This document shows, piece by piece, positions 51,001 through 60,075 of a stretch of DNA of 64,000 nt. Position numbers and translations under genes: made by a program. Source of the DNA: Acidimicrobiaceae bacterium (GTDB lineage Bacteria > Actinomycetota > Acidimicrobiia > Acidimicrobiales > RAAP-2); NCBI GenBank assembly GCA_003162395.1, contig PMON01000004.1:24711-88710 (forward strand), given 5' to 3'. The notes under the pieces were generated by a model. The model saw only the letters and a program-made list of their open reading frames with translations. It did no database searches and was not told the origin of the DNA. Every line of letters begins with the position of its first letter. Within the stretch, counting starts at the first letter, position 1.

Positions 51001-53766
51001 GTGGAGATGCCCCACGGCACGGTGACGCTGCTCTTCACGGACATCGTCGGGTCCACGCAGCTCTGGGACACCGCGCCGGCCGCCATGGCGACGGCGCTCG
51101 AGCGCCACGACGAGATGCTGCGCGCGTCGATCGGGGACGCGGGCGGCTGGGTCTTCAAGACCGTCGGCGACGCGTTCTGCGCGTCCTTCGAGACTGCGGA
51201 GGCCGCGATCCTCGCTGCCGCCGAGGCGCAGCGCGCTCTCATTGCGCAGCAATGGAGCGGAGAGACGCCGATCGTGGTCCGCATGGGCGTCCACACCGGG
51301 GCGTGCCAGGAGCGCGATGGGGACTACTTCGGTCCACCTGTGAACCGGGTGTCACGGCTCGAGGCGATTGCCCACGGCGGGCAGGTCGTGCTCTCCAATG
51401 CGGTTGCCCAGCTCGTCGCTGACTCCCTGCCTGCCGGCGTCCAGCTGCGCGCCCTCGGCGAGCACCGGCTGAGGGACCTCCAGCGTCCCGAGGAGGTCTT
51501 CCAGCTCGTGATCGAGGGACTGCCCGATGAGTTCCCGCCGCTGCGGTCCCTCAGCAACCCGCTGCTCAAGCACAACCTCCCCCCTCAGCTCACGAGCTTC
51601 GTTGGACGCTCTACCCAGCTTGCCGAGGTGGCCGCCCTCCTCGGCGGCGCACGCCTCGTCACTCTGGTCGGGGCCGGTGGGTGCGGAAAGACCCGACTCG
51701 CTCTGCAGGTCGCAGCGGACCTTCTCGATGCTGACGGCGACGGCGTGTGGTTCGTCGACCTCGCTCCCCTGCGGGACCACGAGGCCGTCGCGCCCGCCGT
51801 GGCCGCGGTGCTCGGCATCGGCGAGGAACCCGAGCGCGACATCGCCGATTCGCTCGCTGCTGGGATCGGGGACCGCTCGATGCTCGTGCTCCTCGACAAC
51901 TGCGAGCACCTGGTGGACGCCTGCGCGAAGCTCGCCGATGCGCTGCTGCGTGCATGCCAGGGGCTGGTCCTTCTCGCCACGAGCCGCGAACCACTGAGCA
52001 TCGACGGGGAGCACACGTATCGGGTGCCATCACTTGAGGCGCCTGCGGCGAACCTGGGGCTCGACGAGTTGCTCGCGTTCGAGTCGGTGCAGCTGCTGGT
52101 GCAGCGGGCGAGATCCTACGACTCGACCTTCGAGGTGACCGCGGCGACCGCGGGGTCAGTGGGAGCGATCTGTCATCGGCTCGACGGCATCCCGCTCGCC
52201 ATCGAGCTTGTTGCGTCGCGGCTCTCGATGATGACGCCCGCAGAGATCGAGCGACGACTCGACGATCGCTTCCGGCTGCTTTCGGGCTCGAGCCGCAGCG
52301 TCGTCCATCGCCAGCAGACACTCCAGGCGTCGATCGACTGGTCGTACGAGCTGCTCACGGGGCCGCAGCAAGCGGTACTCCGACGCGCCAGCGTGTTCGT
52401 CGGCACCTTCGACCTCGCCGCGGCGGAGGCTGTGTGCGCCGCTGACGACGTCGATCCCCACGACGTCGTGGTGCTCGTCCACTCGCTCGTCGACCGCTCG
52501 CTCCTGCGGCCGGTGTTCACGAACCGCGACACGAGGTTCGGGATGGGCGAGTCGGTGCGCGAGTACGCGGCCGGAAAGCTCGAGGTGCTCGACGACCGGG
52601 CGGCGGCCAGGGATCGACACGTCGCGTGCTACGTACGCCTCGCGACACGGATCGAGATGCCGCCGGATTCGATGATCCGCCCGGAGTCGATCGCCGACGA
52701 GCGAGCGAGGCTCGAGATCGGCTACGAGGACGCGGACAACCTGCTCGAGGCGCTGCGACGTGCACTCGAGGTCGGCGAGGATCAGGACGCGATGCTGCGG
52801 CTCGCGTACTGCTGGAGCGAGCGGTGCTGGAAGGATCACCAGTACGCCGAGGGCGTCGAGCACCTCCGGCGTGCTCTCGAGTGTGCCGCGAACGGCGCGC
52901 CCGCGTTGCGCGCACGCGTGCTCTTGGAGCTCGGCAACTTCCTCGTCGCGCAGGGACGGACGAGCGACGGTGCCGCGTCGTACGACAACGCGAAGGCCAG
53001 TGCCCTTACGGCCGACCGGATTGACGTCGCCCTCGTCGTCCTGGCACGGCTCTCGTACGTTGGGCACAAGCTCGGCGACGGGTCTGTCCACGCCGCGACC
53101 GAGGAGGGTGTCGCGCTCGCGGAGGCAACGGGCGACGAGGACCTCATCGCCTATGCGCGGTACGTGCGGGGCTCAAAGCTCGCTCTTGAGGACCCCGAGG
53201 CGAGCCTGGCGGACCTCCGTGGGGCCGCGACGCACTTCCGGTCACGCCGGATGGAGAAGTGCTACTGGGAGTGCGTGGCGGACCTCGCCATGGCTGAGCT
53301 CGAGGTTGGGGACCTGGAGCATGCGAAGGGCCACTTTGAAGAGGTGCTCGCCTCTGACGTCGGCGTCGATGACGCGTTCCTCGAATCGACGTACTTGAAT
53401 CTCGCGGAGATCTGCCTCCAGTTCGGGGACGCGCACGGAGCGGTCGCAAGCTGGCGCGGCGGCTCGCAGTCGATTGCAACGAGCGCGAAGGCCGCCTACT
53501 TCGTCCCGACGATCCTCATCGCGGCGCTGTGCTGCTCGGCGATCGGCGCCACGCTTGATGCGGCGCGCCTCCACGGCGCAGCGGAGCGGCTCGCCGAGGA
53601 CCTGGACGAGCGGTTCGAGCCATTCGAAGCGGGACTACGTGACGCGGACCTCGCGTCGATCAACGCTGCCCTCGGTGACGACACGTTCGAACGCGAGCGA
53701 CGTGCGGGGCGGGAGCTCACCTTTGACGAGTCGATGGCCATCGCCATTGCGGCCCTCCCGGACTGA
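51001..53766 (+). CDS. Class III nucleotide cyclase fused to NB-ARC-like ATPase and TPR repeats
   Basis: The 921-residue protein begins with a class III adenylate/guanylate cyclase domain. LLFTDIVGSTQLWD carries metal Asp D14. VFKTVGDAF supplies K53 for base recognition and the second metal Asp D57. NRVSRLEAIA supplies N115 and R119, so catalysis looks possible. From about 197 an ATPase of the AfsR/NB-ARC type follows (SFVGRSTQLAEV, P-loop LVGAGGCGKTRLA at 222-234, Walker B LVLLDNCEH, ATSREPL), then TPR-like helices from about 580 to the end. No C-terminal LuxR HTH is found, unlike the longer relatives. It probably makes cAMP in response to a bound signal or protein partner. Confidence 0.88.
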   Translation: MEMPHGTVTLLFTDIVGSTQLWDTAPAAMATALERHDEMLRASIGDAGGWVFKTVGDAFCASFETAEAAILAAAEAQRALIAQQWSGETPIVVRMGVHTGACQERDGDYFGPPVNRVSRLEAIAHGGQVVLSNAVAQLVADSLPAGVQLRALGEHRLRDLQRPEEVFQLVIEGLPDEFPPLRSLSNPLLKHNLPPQLTSFVGRSTQLAEVAALLGGARLVTLVGAGGCGKTRLALQVAADLLDADGDGVWFVDLAPLRDHEAVAPAVAAVLGIGEEPERDIADSLAAGIGDRSMLVLLDNCEHLVDACAKLADALLRACQGLVLLATSREPLSIDGEHTYRVPSLEAPAANLGLDELLAFESVQLLVQRARSYDSTFEVTAATAGSVGAICHRLDGIPLAIELVASRLSMMTPAEIERRLDDRFRLLSGSSRSVVHRQQTLQASIDWSYELLTGPQQAVLRRASVFVGTFDLAAAEAVCAADDVDPHDVVVLVHSLVDRSLLRPVFTNRDTRFGMGESVREYAAGKLEVLDDRAAARDRHVACYVRLATRIEMPPDSMIRPESIADERARLEIGYEDADNLLEALRRALEVGEDQDAMLRLAYCWSERCWKDHQYAEGVEHLRRALECAANGAPALRARVLLELGNFLVAQGRTSDGAASYDNAKASALTADRIDVALVVLARLSYVGHKLGDGSVHAATEEGVALAEATGDEDLIAYARYVRGSKLALEDPEASLADLRGAATHFRSRRMEKCYWECVADLAMAELEVGDLEHAKGHFEEVLASDVGVDDAFLESTYLNLAEICLQFGDAHGAVASWRGGSQSIATSAKAAYFVPTILIAALCCSAIGATLDAARLHGAAERLAEDLDERFEPFEAGLRDADLASINAALGDDTFERERRAGRELTFDESMAIAIAALPD

Positions 53767-53881
53767 GGGCAACGACGCCATCGGATGTGTCACCATTGCC
53801 CCGGCACCATCGAGCCGCTGGCACGGTGCTAAGACATCGACGGTCCGATTGCTCAGGAACTCACTGCCGAAGGGGGCCAAG

Positions 53882-56587
53882 GTGGGCACTGGCACGCGCG
53901 TGAGCGGTGGCCGATGGGGCAGGTGGGCGCTGGCCGTGCCGTTGCTCCTGCTCGTCGCCATGGTGACGTCCGTCACGCCGTCCTCGGCGACCACGACGCC
54001 AGCATTCCTGTTCGCCACGCCAGCGGGCCGCGGCACGCAGACGTGCGCGAACGCAGCCAACGCCTGCACCCTGTCGAAGGCGCTCATCGCCGCAGGACCA
54101 GGCACGACGATCGACCTCGTGACTAAGGGCAGCCTGTCGAACTCGGCCACCTGGTACCAGGGCGGGTTCTCCGTCGACACCCCCGGCACGTCAGCCGCCA
54201 AGCCCGTGACCATCAACGGCGAGAGCGACGCGATCATCGACGGCGACCAAAGCCACGCCGACCTCACCGTAGGCCCGATCTACCTCGACCTCGACGACGT
54301 GTCGATCGACGGGAGCGGCAACGGACCGGGGCTGCGCAACAACGACGGGGGCTCAGTCACCGTCGAGAACTCAACGTTCACCGGGGACACCAACTCGGAC
54401 AACTACGGCGGTGCGATCGACAACAGTGACACGCTCCAAGCTGGCACCATCGGACGCGACACCCTCACGGTCCGCAACAGCACCTTCAGCTCCGACAGCG
54501 CGCTCGAGGGCGGGGCGATCTTCAACGAGGACGGGTCCGTCGATGTCGCCGGCTCGACGTTCACGAGCGACGAGGCCGACGCGGACGAGGGCGGGGGCGG
54601 TGCGATCATGAGCGGGTTCGCGGTCGGCGTGCACGCCCCGGCGGGAACCCTCGTGGTCACGAGCTCAATCTTCGAGAACAACATCGCGAACGGCGTCGGC
54701 GGCGCCATCGACAATGCCGACGGCGCGACTGGCACCGCGGACATCACTGACTCGACCTTCAGCGACAACAACAGCGGCAAATATGGCGGCGCGATCTCGA
54801 ACGGCTACAGCGGCGGCTCGGGAAGCATGGACGTCAGCGAGTCGACGTTCAACGACGACCAGACCGCGATCAACGGCGGCGGCATCGACAACGGGGACTA
54901 CGGTGCGGGCGCACTCCAGGTGCTGCACTCGACGTTCGACGACGACGTGGCCTCCGGCAACGGCACCGGCATCGACTCGGCGGACAACGGTGGCTCGGGG
55001 TCGACGACCGTCGGCGGCGACATCTTCAACGACACCTGCTACCACTCGAGCGGCGGCTGGCTCGACCGTGGCTACAACGTCGGGCGGAACGCGTCGTGCT
55101 TCAATGCGTCGAGCTCGGGCAACGTCGACGACGCCACCCTTTACGCCGACGTCTCCGGGCTCGAGCAGCTCCACAGCCCGCTCCCCATCATCGTGCCGTC
55201 AGCAGGAAGCCACGCCGCCTCGACCATCCCGAACGGCGTCGCGCAGCTCTGCCCTGTCGCGGGTGACGAGCGTGGGATGCCGAGCCCCGGCAGCGTGCCG
55301 TGCGACGCCGGTGCCGCCCAGGTGCCCGGCGGAGCCACGGTCCGGCTCCTTGCCTCGCCGCTGCCGACGACGACGGGGGCCGTCACGTACAACGTCGTAG
55401 TCCAGGGCTCGCTCGGTCTCGAACCTGCTGGGTCGGTCCAGATCGTCGACAGCCACTCGGGCCACTGCGAGGTCACGTTGCTCGTGTCCGACGGCGCAAC
55501 GGCGACCCACGGCTCGTGTGCCCTGACCGAGTCGGCGGCAACGTCGCCGTACGCGGTAACCGCGACCTATGTCGGCAACGCGAACTACGGCGAGTCGTCG
55601 ACGTCGATCGTCGTGCGGGGAACCGTGGCCGGATCGTCGGGCGCGGCCACGACAACGAACGGCGGCATCACCGTCACGGGAACTGGTGGGAAGTCCGGAT
55701 CCTCGGACGTGAGCGAGGCCAAGTACGCCAGCGACCCAGAGCCGACGAAGCTTGCCTCGGGATCGAAGTACTTCGACGTCGCCGAAGGCAAAGCCACGAG
55801 CGGCGCGGCCGACGCGCACGGGACTGCGGCGTTCGCTGCGGTCAAAGTCCTCGACTGCGACAAGGTCACCTCGACCTCGCGGCTCTACTGGTGGGGCACT
55901 AAACACAAGCGCGCCCAATGGCTGCCGGTCGTCGGCAACCGCGGTCCCACGTACGTCAAGGGCAAGCCCGCGTGCCTGACTGTGACCCTTACCAGCGCGT
56001 CCTCTCCCACGGTGGCCGAGCTCACGGGCACCCCCTTCGCGACGACGAGCCCCCGGCTGCGGATCACGGGATCGACGATCATCGACACACACGTCCACCG
56101 GTTCGGTCGCGTGGTCCTCGCGGCGGCCGGCGGGAGCGCCCCGTACACCTGGCACCTCCTCATTGGCACGCTGCCGAAGCTCCTGAAACTTCGGTCAAAC
56201 GGCGTGCTGTCCGGTACCCCGGAGGCTGCAGGGACGACGACCGTGGTCGTGCAGGTCACCGACACCGCAACGTCGACAACGCCGCAGGTTCACGTCATCG
56301 CGACGCTCCAGATCGTCGTGCTGCCGCTCGCGCCGACGGTGAAGTCGATCGGCCCGGCGTCGGGCAGCCCGAAGGGCGGCACCAGGCTCACGATCGACGG
56401 TACCTACCTCGCAGGCGCTTCCGCGGTGTACTTCGGGGGCACGGCAGCATCCAAAGCGTCCTTCAAGGTGAACGCCGCCGGCACAGTCCTGATGGTGACG
56501 GCGCCGGCGCACGCAGCGGGGAAAGTCGACGTCACCGTGACGACCAGGGGTGGGACGAGCAACGCGGGCTCCTACAAGTACACCTGA
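53882..56587 (+). CDS. Exported beta-helix protein with Ig-like and IPT/TIG domains
   Basis: The 901-residue protein has a signal peptide (WALAVPLLLLVAMVTSVTPS) and a right-handed beta-helix with repeats of the form V-x-x-S-T-F-x-x-D/N-x-x-x-x-x-G-G-A-I (for example VRNSTFSSDSALEGGAIFNE and ITDSTFSDNNSGKYGGAISN). An Ig-like domain (TTTGAVTYNVVVQGSLGLEP) follows, then a putative-Ig segment (LRSNGVLSGTPEAAGTTTVV) and a C-terminal IPT/TIG domain (IGPASGSPKGGTRLTIDGTY). It lacks an LPXTG anchor. It probably acts in adhesion or glycan binding at the cell surface. The GTG start has AAGGGGGCC upstream. Confidence 0.78.
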   Translation: MGTGTRVSGGRWGRWALAVPLLLLVAMVTSVTPSSATTTPAFLFATPAGRGTQTCANAANACTLSKALIAAGPGTTIDLVTKGSLSNSATWYQGGFSVDTPGTSAAKPVTINGESDAIIDGDQSHADLTVGPIYLDLDDVSIDGSGNGPGLRNNDGGSVTVENSTFTGDTNSDNYGGAIDNSDTLQAGTIGRDTLTVRNSTFSSDSALEGGAIFNEDGSVDVAGSTFTSDEADADEGGGGAIMSGFAVGVHAPAGTLVVTSSIFENNIANGVGGAIDNADGATGTADITDSTFSDNNSGKYGGAISNGYSGGSGSMDVSESTFNDDQTAINGGGIDNGDYGAGALQVLHSTFDDDVASGNGTGIDSADNGGSGSTTVGGDIFNDTCYHSSGGWLDRGYNVGRNASCFNASSSGNVDDATLYADVSGLEQLHSPLPIIVPSAGSHAASTIPNGVAQLCPVAGDERGMPSPGSVPCDAGAAQVPGGATVRLLASPLPTTTGAVTYNVVVQGSLGLEPAGSVQIVDSHSGHCEVTLLVSDGATATHGSCALTESAATSPYAVTATYVGNANYGESSTSIVVRGTVAGSSGAATTTNGGITVTGTGGKSGSSDVSEAKYASDPEPTKLASGSKYFDVAEGKATSGAADAHGTAAFAAVKVLDCDKVTSTSRLYWWGTKHKRAQWLPVVGNRGPTYVKGKPACLTVTLTSASSPTVAELTGTPFATTSPRLRITGSTIIDTHVHRFGRVVLAAAGGSAPYTWHLLIGTLPKLLKLRSNGVLSGTPEAAGTTTVVVQVTDTATSTTPQVHVIATLQIVVLPLAPTVKSIGPASGSPKGGTRLTIDGTYLAGASAVYFGGTAASKASFKVNAAGTVLMVTAPAHAAGKVDVTVTTRGGTSNAGSYKYT

Positions 56588-56725
56588 GAGTCGACCGCAA
56601 ACGGGACAAGCTGGCTCAACCGACGAAGCATTGGCCCGGCCTGCCGTAACGAATTCGCAAGGGCGACGTCGTGCGTCGAACTCACGAGGATCGATGACTT
56701 GGACAGGGCCCAACTTTGGATCGCG

Positions 56726-56857
56726 TCAGATGCCGGTAGCTCTCGATGGCGGCGAAAGGCCCGGAGCTCGCCCAACCGAAGGACCGTGAAGGCGCGCCTG
56801 CCAACGCCCCGAGTTGAGCTTCCTGGTGCTCCCCCACGTGCTGTGCGACCGGCTCAC
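56726..56857 (-). pseudogene. Integrase (tyrosine recombinase) N-terminal remnant
   Basis: The minus strand reads VSRSHSTWGSTRKLNSGRWQ and then ARLHGPSVGRAPG before a stop. GSxRKLxSGRWQARxxxPxGR is the start of the arm-binding domain of phage-type tyrosine recombinases (typically G-S-V/I-R-K-L-P-S-G-R-W-Q-A-R-Y). Only about 43 residues remain, with no core-binding or catalytic domain. The GTG at 56857 is a possible original start. It marks a former integration module beside the repeat cluster. Confidence 0.55.
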
Positions 56858-56951
56858 GATCCCAACGGTCGCCCGTTTGGCACGAATTTGGCACGACCGA
56901 CCGTCGATGCTAGATGCGGGCTCCTTCCGGAGCACTCGATCTCTCGCTGAT

Positions 56952-57055
56952 CAGGTCTGCAACTTGCGCAAGGAGGACAGGTGCCTCCGCGGTGCCCACA
57001 GGCGTAACGGGCCCGGGGCGCAGGGAAGCCGTCTGGAGGATCGTGACGACGAGCC
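56952..57055 (+). repeat. About 100-bp repeat, copy A
   Basis: The core begins CAGGTCTGCAACTTGCGCAA, continues through GGAGGACAGGTGCCTCC and ends at GGAGGATCGTGACG. Copies B (inverted) and C (direct) lie at 59.1-59.3 kb on the other side of the lipoprotein gene. Internal GGAGG/CCTCC arms form a small hairpin. Confidence 0.8.
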
Positions 57056-57218
57056 GTGGAACCTGGGCATTGCTTAGCCTTGTTGAATGGAGTTCCACCC
57101 CAATGGCCCTGGGGTATGCCACTGCCTTGAGTCAGTGAGATGATTCAGCAAAGTGGCAAGGAAATTCTCGGCACCGCCGGGATATAGGTTGAGAGATGGG
57201 CCAACGAGAAGAGGCCAA

Positions 57219-59060
57219 ATGAGAGTTCGGCGCCATGCGCCTATTGCAAGGATGGCCGGGGTCGTCCTGACGGCCGGAATCGCCCTGGCGCTCTCGGGGT
57301 GTTTGTCTTCGACCTCCCCGCCAATCAACGGCGCTGCCGGCTCACCGACAATCACCGTGGTCCACTCCAACGTTACGCACGGCAACCTCAATCTGTACTT
57401 GTCTGATCTGTCCTGCTCGTCCGTGCACGACTGCTGGGCGACCGGACAAGACACCGTGCCAGAGGGTCAAGGCATTCCGATGTACACGCTTCTGATGCAC
57501 TATGGCAGCGACTCGTGGCATCAGGTGCTCCGTACCGGGGACGCCCAGAGCTCCGACCCACCGCAGCTTGGGCAGCTCTCGTGTCCGGCTGTCCGGTGGT
57601 GCATGACCACCGTCGGATTCACCGGGATTACGGTCGGAATCCACTACCCCACGTTCGCCATCATTTCGAACGGTCGGCTCCACCTTCTCCGCACGACTGC
57701 GATCGGCGCCTTCTCCGCGATCGACTGCCGAAGCAAGTCTGACTGTGTCGGGGTCGGATTGAGGTCGGGAGGCAGTTTCGCTGCGGCTAGGTGGAACGGC
57801 ACGGTTTGGACGGCAATGCCAACTGAGGGCGTCAACGGTCAAGCGAGCGCTGTGTCCTGCCCGACGGCGACCTACTGCTTGGCTGTCGGCAGCAACTACG
57901 GAGTAGGTGTCACACAGGGACCCGGCGCCATGCGATGGAACGGCTCGGTCTGGCGCTCGACCCCGCAACCGGTCGGGAAGTTTGGCACAGCACCTCCCTG
58001 CCAACGAGAGTGTCCCGAGCGGCCGTCCATCGCTCCGAGGTTCACGGCAGTCTCGTGCACCGCACCTTCACAATGCGTCGCACTCGGCTCGGGATACGGG
58101 TCATTCGGCTTCTCTTGGAACGGAACAGCCTGGACCGAGATGCCCGCACTCTTCGACTCGGGCATTGGTGCGATCTCCTGCCCTTCCGGCGGGCCTTGCC
58201 TCGGCGTCGGCGGAGCGAAGGTTGTTTCAATTGTTGGCGACGCTGTCTCTCAGGTCAGCCCACCAGCATCAATCGCGAAGGGAAGCCAAGGTCTGAGCGC
58301 CGTTGACTGCCCATCATCTCATCAGTGCGTCGTGCTCGGAACCACTGCGCCAGTTTCGAGCCAGTCCGAACAGATGGCGTCGAGTTGGAATGGCAACTCG
58401 TGGCACATGCAGCCCTTCGTTGCACCAGCGTTCTCATTAGTGCGTCCTGATGATGTCTCCGAGGAGCTCGGGCCGTGCACAGGCGATCCGAGGTCGAAGG
58501 TGGTCACCGTCACGCTCGTGCCGCACCACGGGTTCGCGGCCGTTAGCCCGACGTGTCAGATCGTGGATCGCGGGCAGCTCCTCGATGTCCGCAATGTGAC
58601 GAAGGGGAGCGCGACCACGGCGATCGGAACCACGTTCGTCTTCACGCTCAAGCCTGGTGAGACCGCCCGGCTTCAGCCGGCACTGAGCGCGCTGTTTGCG
58701 CAGGGACATCAAGCGCTGGGGTTCACCGGCTCGAACTACGGCACGTTCGTCGATCTATGGATCGGCAGTCGCTCCGAGCAGCCCGGCTATCAGCTCACCG
58801 TCTCCGGCGACGCTCCACTCTCGACCTGCGGCTCCCTTGGGGGTGGGCGAACGGTCAAGGCGTACTGGGCAAGGAATGAGCAGCTGTACCGATCGTTCCC
58901 CTGGTCGAACGCCCTCAATGCACAGCGGCCTGCCGCCAAGATGACTCTCTGCGTTGTTGTGGCATCGAACCATACGCGGACTCTCGAGGTGCTCAATAGG
59001 GCAGGAACGAGCTTGCTCTCCACTAGCGCTCCAAGCAGCGTCCTCGTGCAACACTTCTGA
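57219..59060 (+). CDS. Exported lipoprotein with repeated W-N-G blades
   Basis: The 613-residue protein has a lipoprotein signal (MAGVVLTAGIALALSGC) with lipobox LSGC, so the mature form is membrane-anchored at the Cys. Repeats of the form S-C-x5-6-C-x-A/V-x-G-x-x-x-G-x-x-x-x-x-W-N-G-x-x-W (for example SCPTATYCLAVGSNYG with MRWNGSVW, and SCTAPSQCVALGSGYG with FSWNGTAW) indicate a disulfide-linked beta-propeller. After about residue 415 a separate beta domain follows. No enzyme motif is seen. Codon usage is less GC-biased than in the left part. The ATG start has GAAGAGGCC. The gene is flanked by inverted repeats A and B, which suggests it moved as a unit. Confidence 0.75.
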   Translation: MRVRRHAPIARMAGVVLTAGIALALSGCLSSTSPPINGAAGSPTITVVHSNVTHGNLNLYLSDLSCSSVHDCWATGQDTVPEGQGIPMYTLLMHYGSDSWHQVLRTGDAQSSDPPQLGQLSCPAVRWCMTTVGFTGITVGIHYPTFAIISNGRLHLLRTTAIGAFSAIDCRSKSDCVGVGLRSGGSFAAARWNGTVWTAMPTEGVNGQASAVSCPTATYCLAVGSNYGVGVTQGPGAMRWNGSVWRSTPQPVGKFGTAPPCQRECPERPSIAPRFTAVSCTAPSQCVALGSGYGSFGFSWNGTAWTEMPALFDSGIGAISCPSGGPCLGVGGAKVVSIVGDAVSQVSPPASIAKGSQGLSAVDCPSSHQCVVLGTTAPVSSQSEQMASSWNGNSWHMQPFVAPAFSLVRPDDVSEELGPCTGDPRSKVVTVTLVPHHGFAAVSPTCQIVDRGQLLDVRNVTKGSATTAIGTTFVFTLKPGETARLQPALSALFAQGHQALGFTGSNYGTFVDLWIGSRSEQPGYQLTVSGDAPLSTCGSLGGGRTVKAYWARNEQLYRSFPWSNALNAQRPAAKMTLCVVVASNHTRTLEVLNRAGTSLLSTSAPSSVLVQHF

Positions 59061-59107
59061 TTCGGTGGCGAACCAGGTGGCGACACTGACGGCGTTCGCC
59101 GTAACGA

Positions 59108-59182
59108 TCCTCCAGACGGCTTCCTAGCGCCCCGGGCCTGTTACGCCTGTGGGCACCGCGGAGGCACCTGTCCTCCTTGCGC
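59108..59182 (-). repeat. About 100-bp repeat, copy B (inverted)
   Basis: The reverse complement is nearly identical to copy A over about 75 bp (about three differences), ending at the word GCGCAAGGAGGACAGGT. Together with A it brackets the lipoprotein gene as an inverted pair. Confidence 0.8.
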
Positions 59183-59213
59183 TCAGGTCTGCACTTGCGC
59201 AAGGAGGACAGGT
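59166..59213. repeat. 17-bp perfect stem formed by repeat copies B and C
   Basis: ACCTGTCCTCCTTGCGC (59166-59182) and GCGCAAGGAGGACAGGT (59197-59213) pair perfectly around a 14-nt loop. The structure lies about 100 bp downstream of the DUF3037 stop, so it can also terminate that operon. Confidence 0.75.
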
Positions 59214-59282
59214 CCCTCCACGGTGCCGAAAAGCGTGACAGGGCCGGGGCGCTAGGGAGCCGTGTGGAGGATCGTCACGGTC
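59184..59282 (+). repeat. About 100-bp repeat, copy C
   Basis: It runs in the direction of copy A from CAGGTCTGCACTTGCGCAAG to GGAGGATCGTCACGG. It is more diverged than B, but the GGAGG/CCTCC hairpin arms are kept. It lies head to head with copy B. Confidence 0.75.
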
Positions 59283-59310
59283 CGTGAGACTTGGCATGAC
59301 GTCGCATGCC

Positions 59311-60075
59311 TCAACGAATGATGGGCAAACGCCGCGCGCCTGCCAGATGTTCATCCATCTGATCGAGCGGAATTAGCGGAATGAGAGCTTTGTCGAACCA
59401 CCTGCGAACCCTGTCGTATGAATCGATAGCAGACTGGGCATTCGGCGAGACCGGAGGCTGCACCACGGCCAGACCGTCCACTTCGGTTTCCCGAACCGCG
59501 TGCAAGAAGAATCCAGCGTCGTGCTCGACAGGCGTCAGCTTTCTCGCGGACGATGCAAAGGAGAGCACTTCCACGGCTTCGGTGCTGTCGCCCCTACTGA
59601 CGACGGCGTCGACAAGGAAGTCTCCGATGTACGCACCCCTGGCCACGTCTAGGCCCCGGCTCCTTATGCGCCGAACGACCTTGTCGAGTATCCGTCCCTT
59701 CGACAGCGCATTGCCGCCTCCGTACTGCGGCCGAACGTATGCAAGGAAGAGGGCATTCAACACCATGTCTGGGTCCGGCACGGCGGTCGGACGGGGCTCG
59801 GTGAAATAGAGGGAGTCGTGCATCGACGACCGCCACTCACTTAGGACACCGAGGGAGGGCTTGCGCTCTTGGTTGAACTGAGCCTCTATCCCTGTGACGA
59901 TGCCATCGAGGACTCCCTGGTCATGCAGGCGGGTGCTGATTGCACTGATCGGCGCCGCACGGATGCCGCCGAAGTGCCCGTCACGATCGACAAGAACGAC
60001 GGCGACGTTCCTGGCCTCGTCTCGCGTCGCGTCGACGCGCCAACGAAGTAAGGAGAAGTGTCCTTGCACACTCAT
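59311..60075 (-). CDS. DUF3037-like protein of the HipA-like operon
   Basis: The 254-residue soluble protein starts SVQGHFSLLRWRVDATRDEA followed by RNVAVVLVD, matching the DUF3037 N-terminus (a Y/F-S-x-x-R-x-x-P/D...E-x-x-N-x-G-V-x-L pattern). The C-terminal half continues with ALSKGRILDKVVRRIRSRGL and VEVLSFASSARKLTPVEHDA. DUF3037 genes are often next to HipA-like kinase genes, but their function is unknown. The ATG overlaps the HipA-like stop as ATGA. It is the last gene of a three-gene operon, followed by the B/C hairpin. Confidence 0.7.
   Translation of the reverse strand: MSVQGHFSLLRWRVDATRDEARNVAVVLVDRDGHFGGIRAAPISAISTRLHDQGVLDGIVTGIEAQFNQERKPSLGVLSEWRSSMHDSLYFTEPRPTAVPDPDMVLNALFLAYVRPQYGGGNALSKGRILDKVVRRIRSRGLDVARGAYIGDFLVDAVVSRGDSTEAVEVLSFASSARKLTPVEHDAGFFLHAVRETEVDGLAVVQPPVSPNAQSAIDSYDRVRRWFDKALIPLIPLDQMDEHLAGARRLPIIR

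Larger units (their letters stand above)
56588..57218. other. Gap with integrase remnant and repeat copy A
   Basis: Besides the integrase remnant (56726-56857) and repeat A (56952-57055), no gene is seen. TTGGCACGAATTTGGCACGA at 56876-56895 contains a tandem TTTGGCACGA word. Before 57219 GAAGAGGCC serves as ribosome binding site, and TATAGGTT at 57183-57190 could be part of a promoter. Confidence 0.45.
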
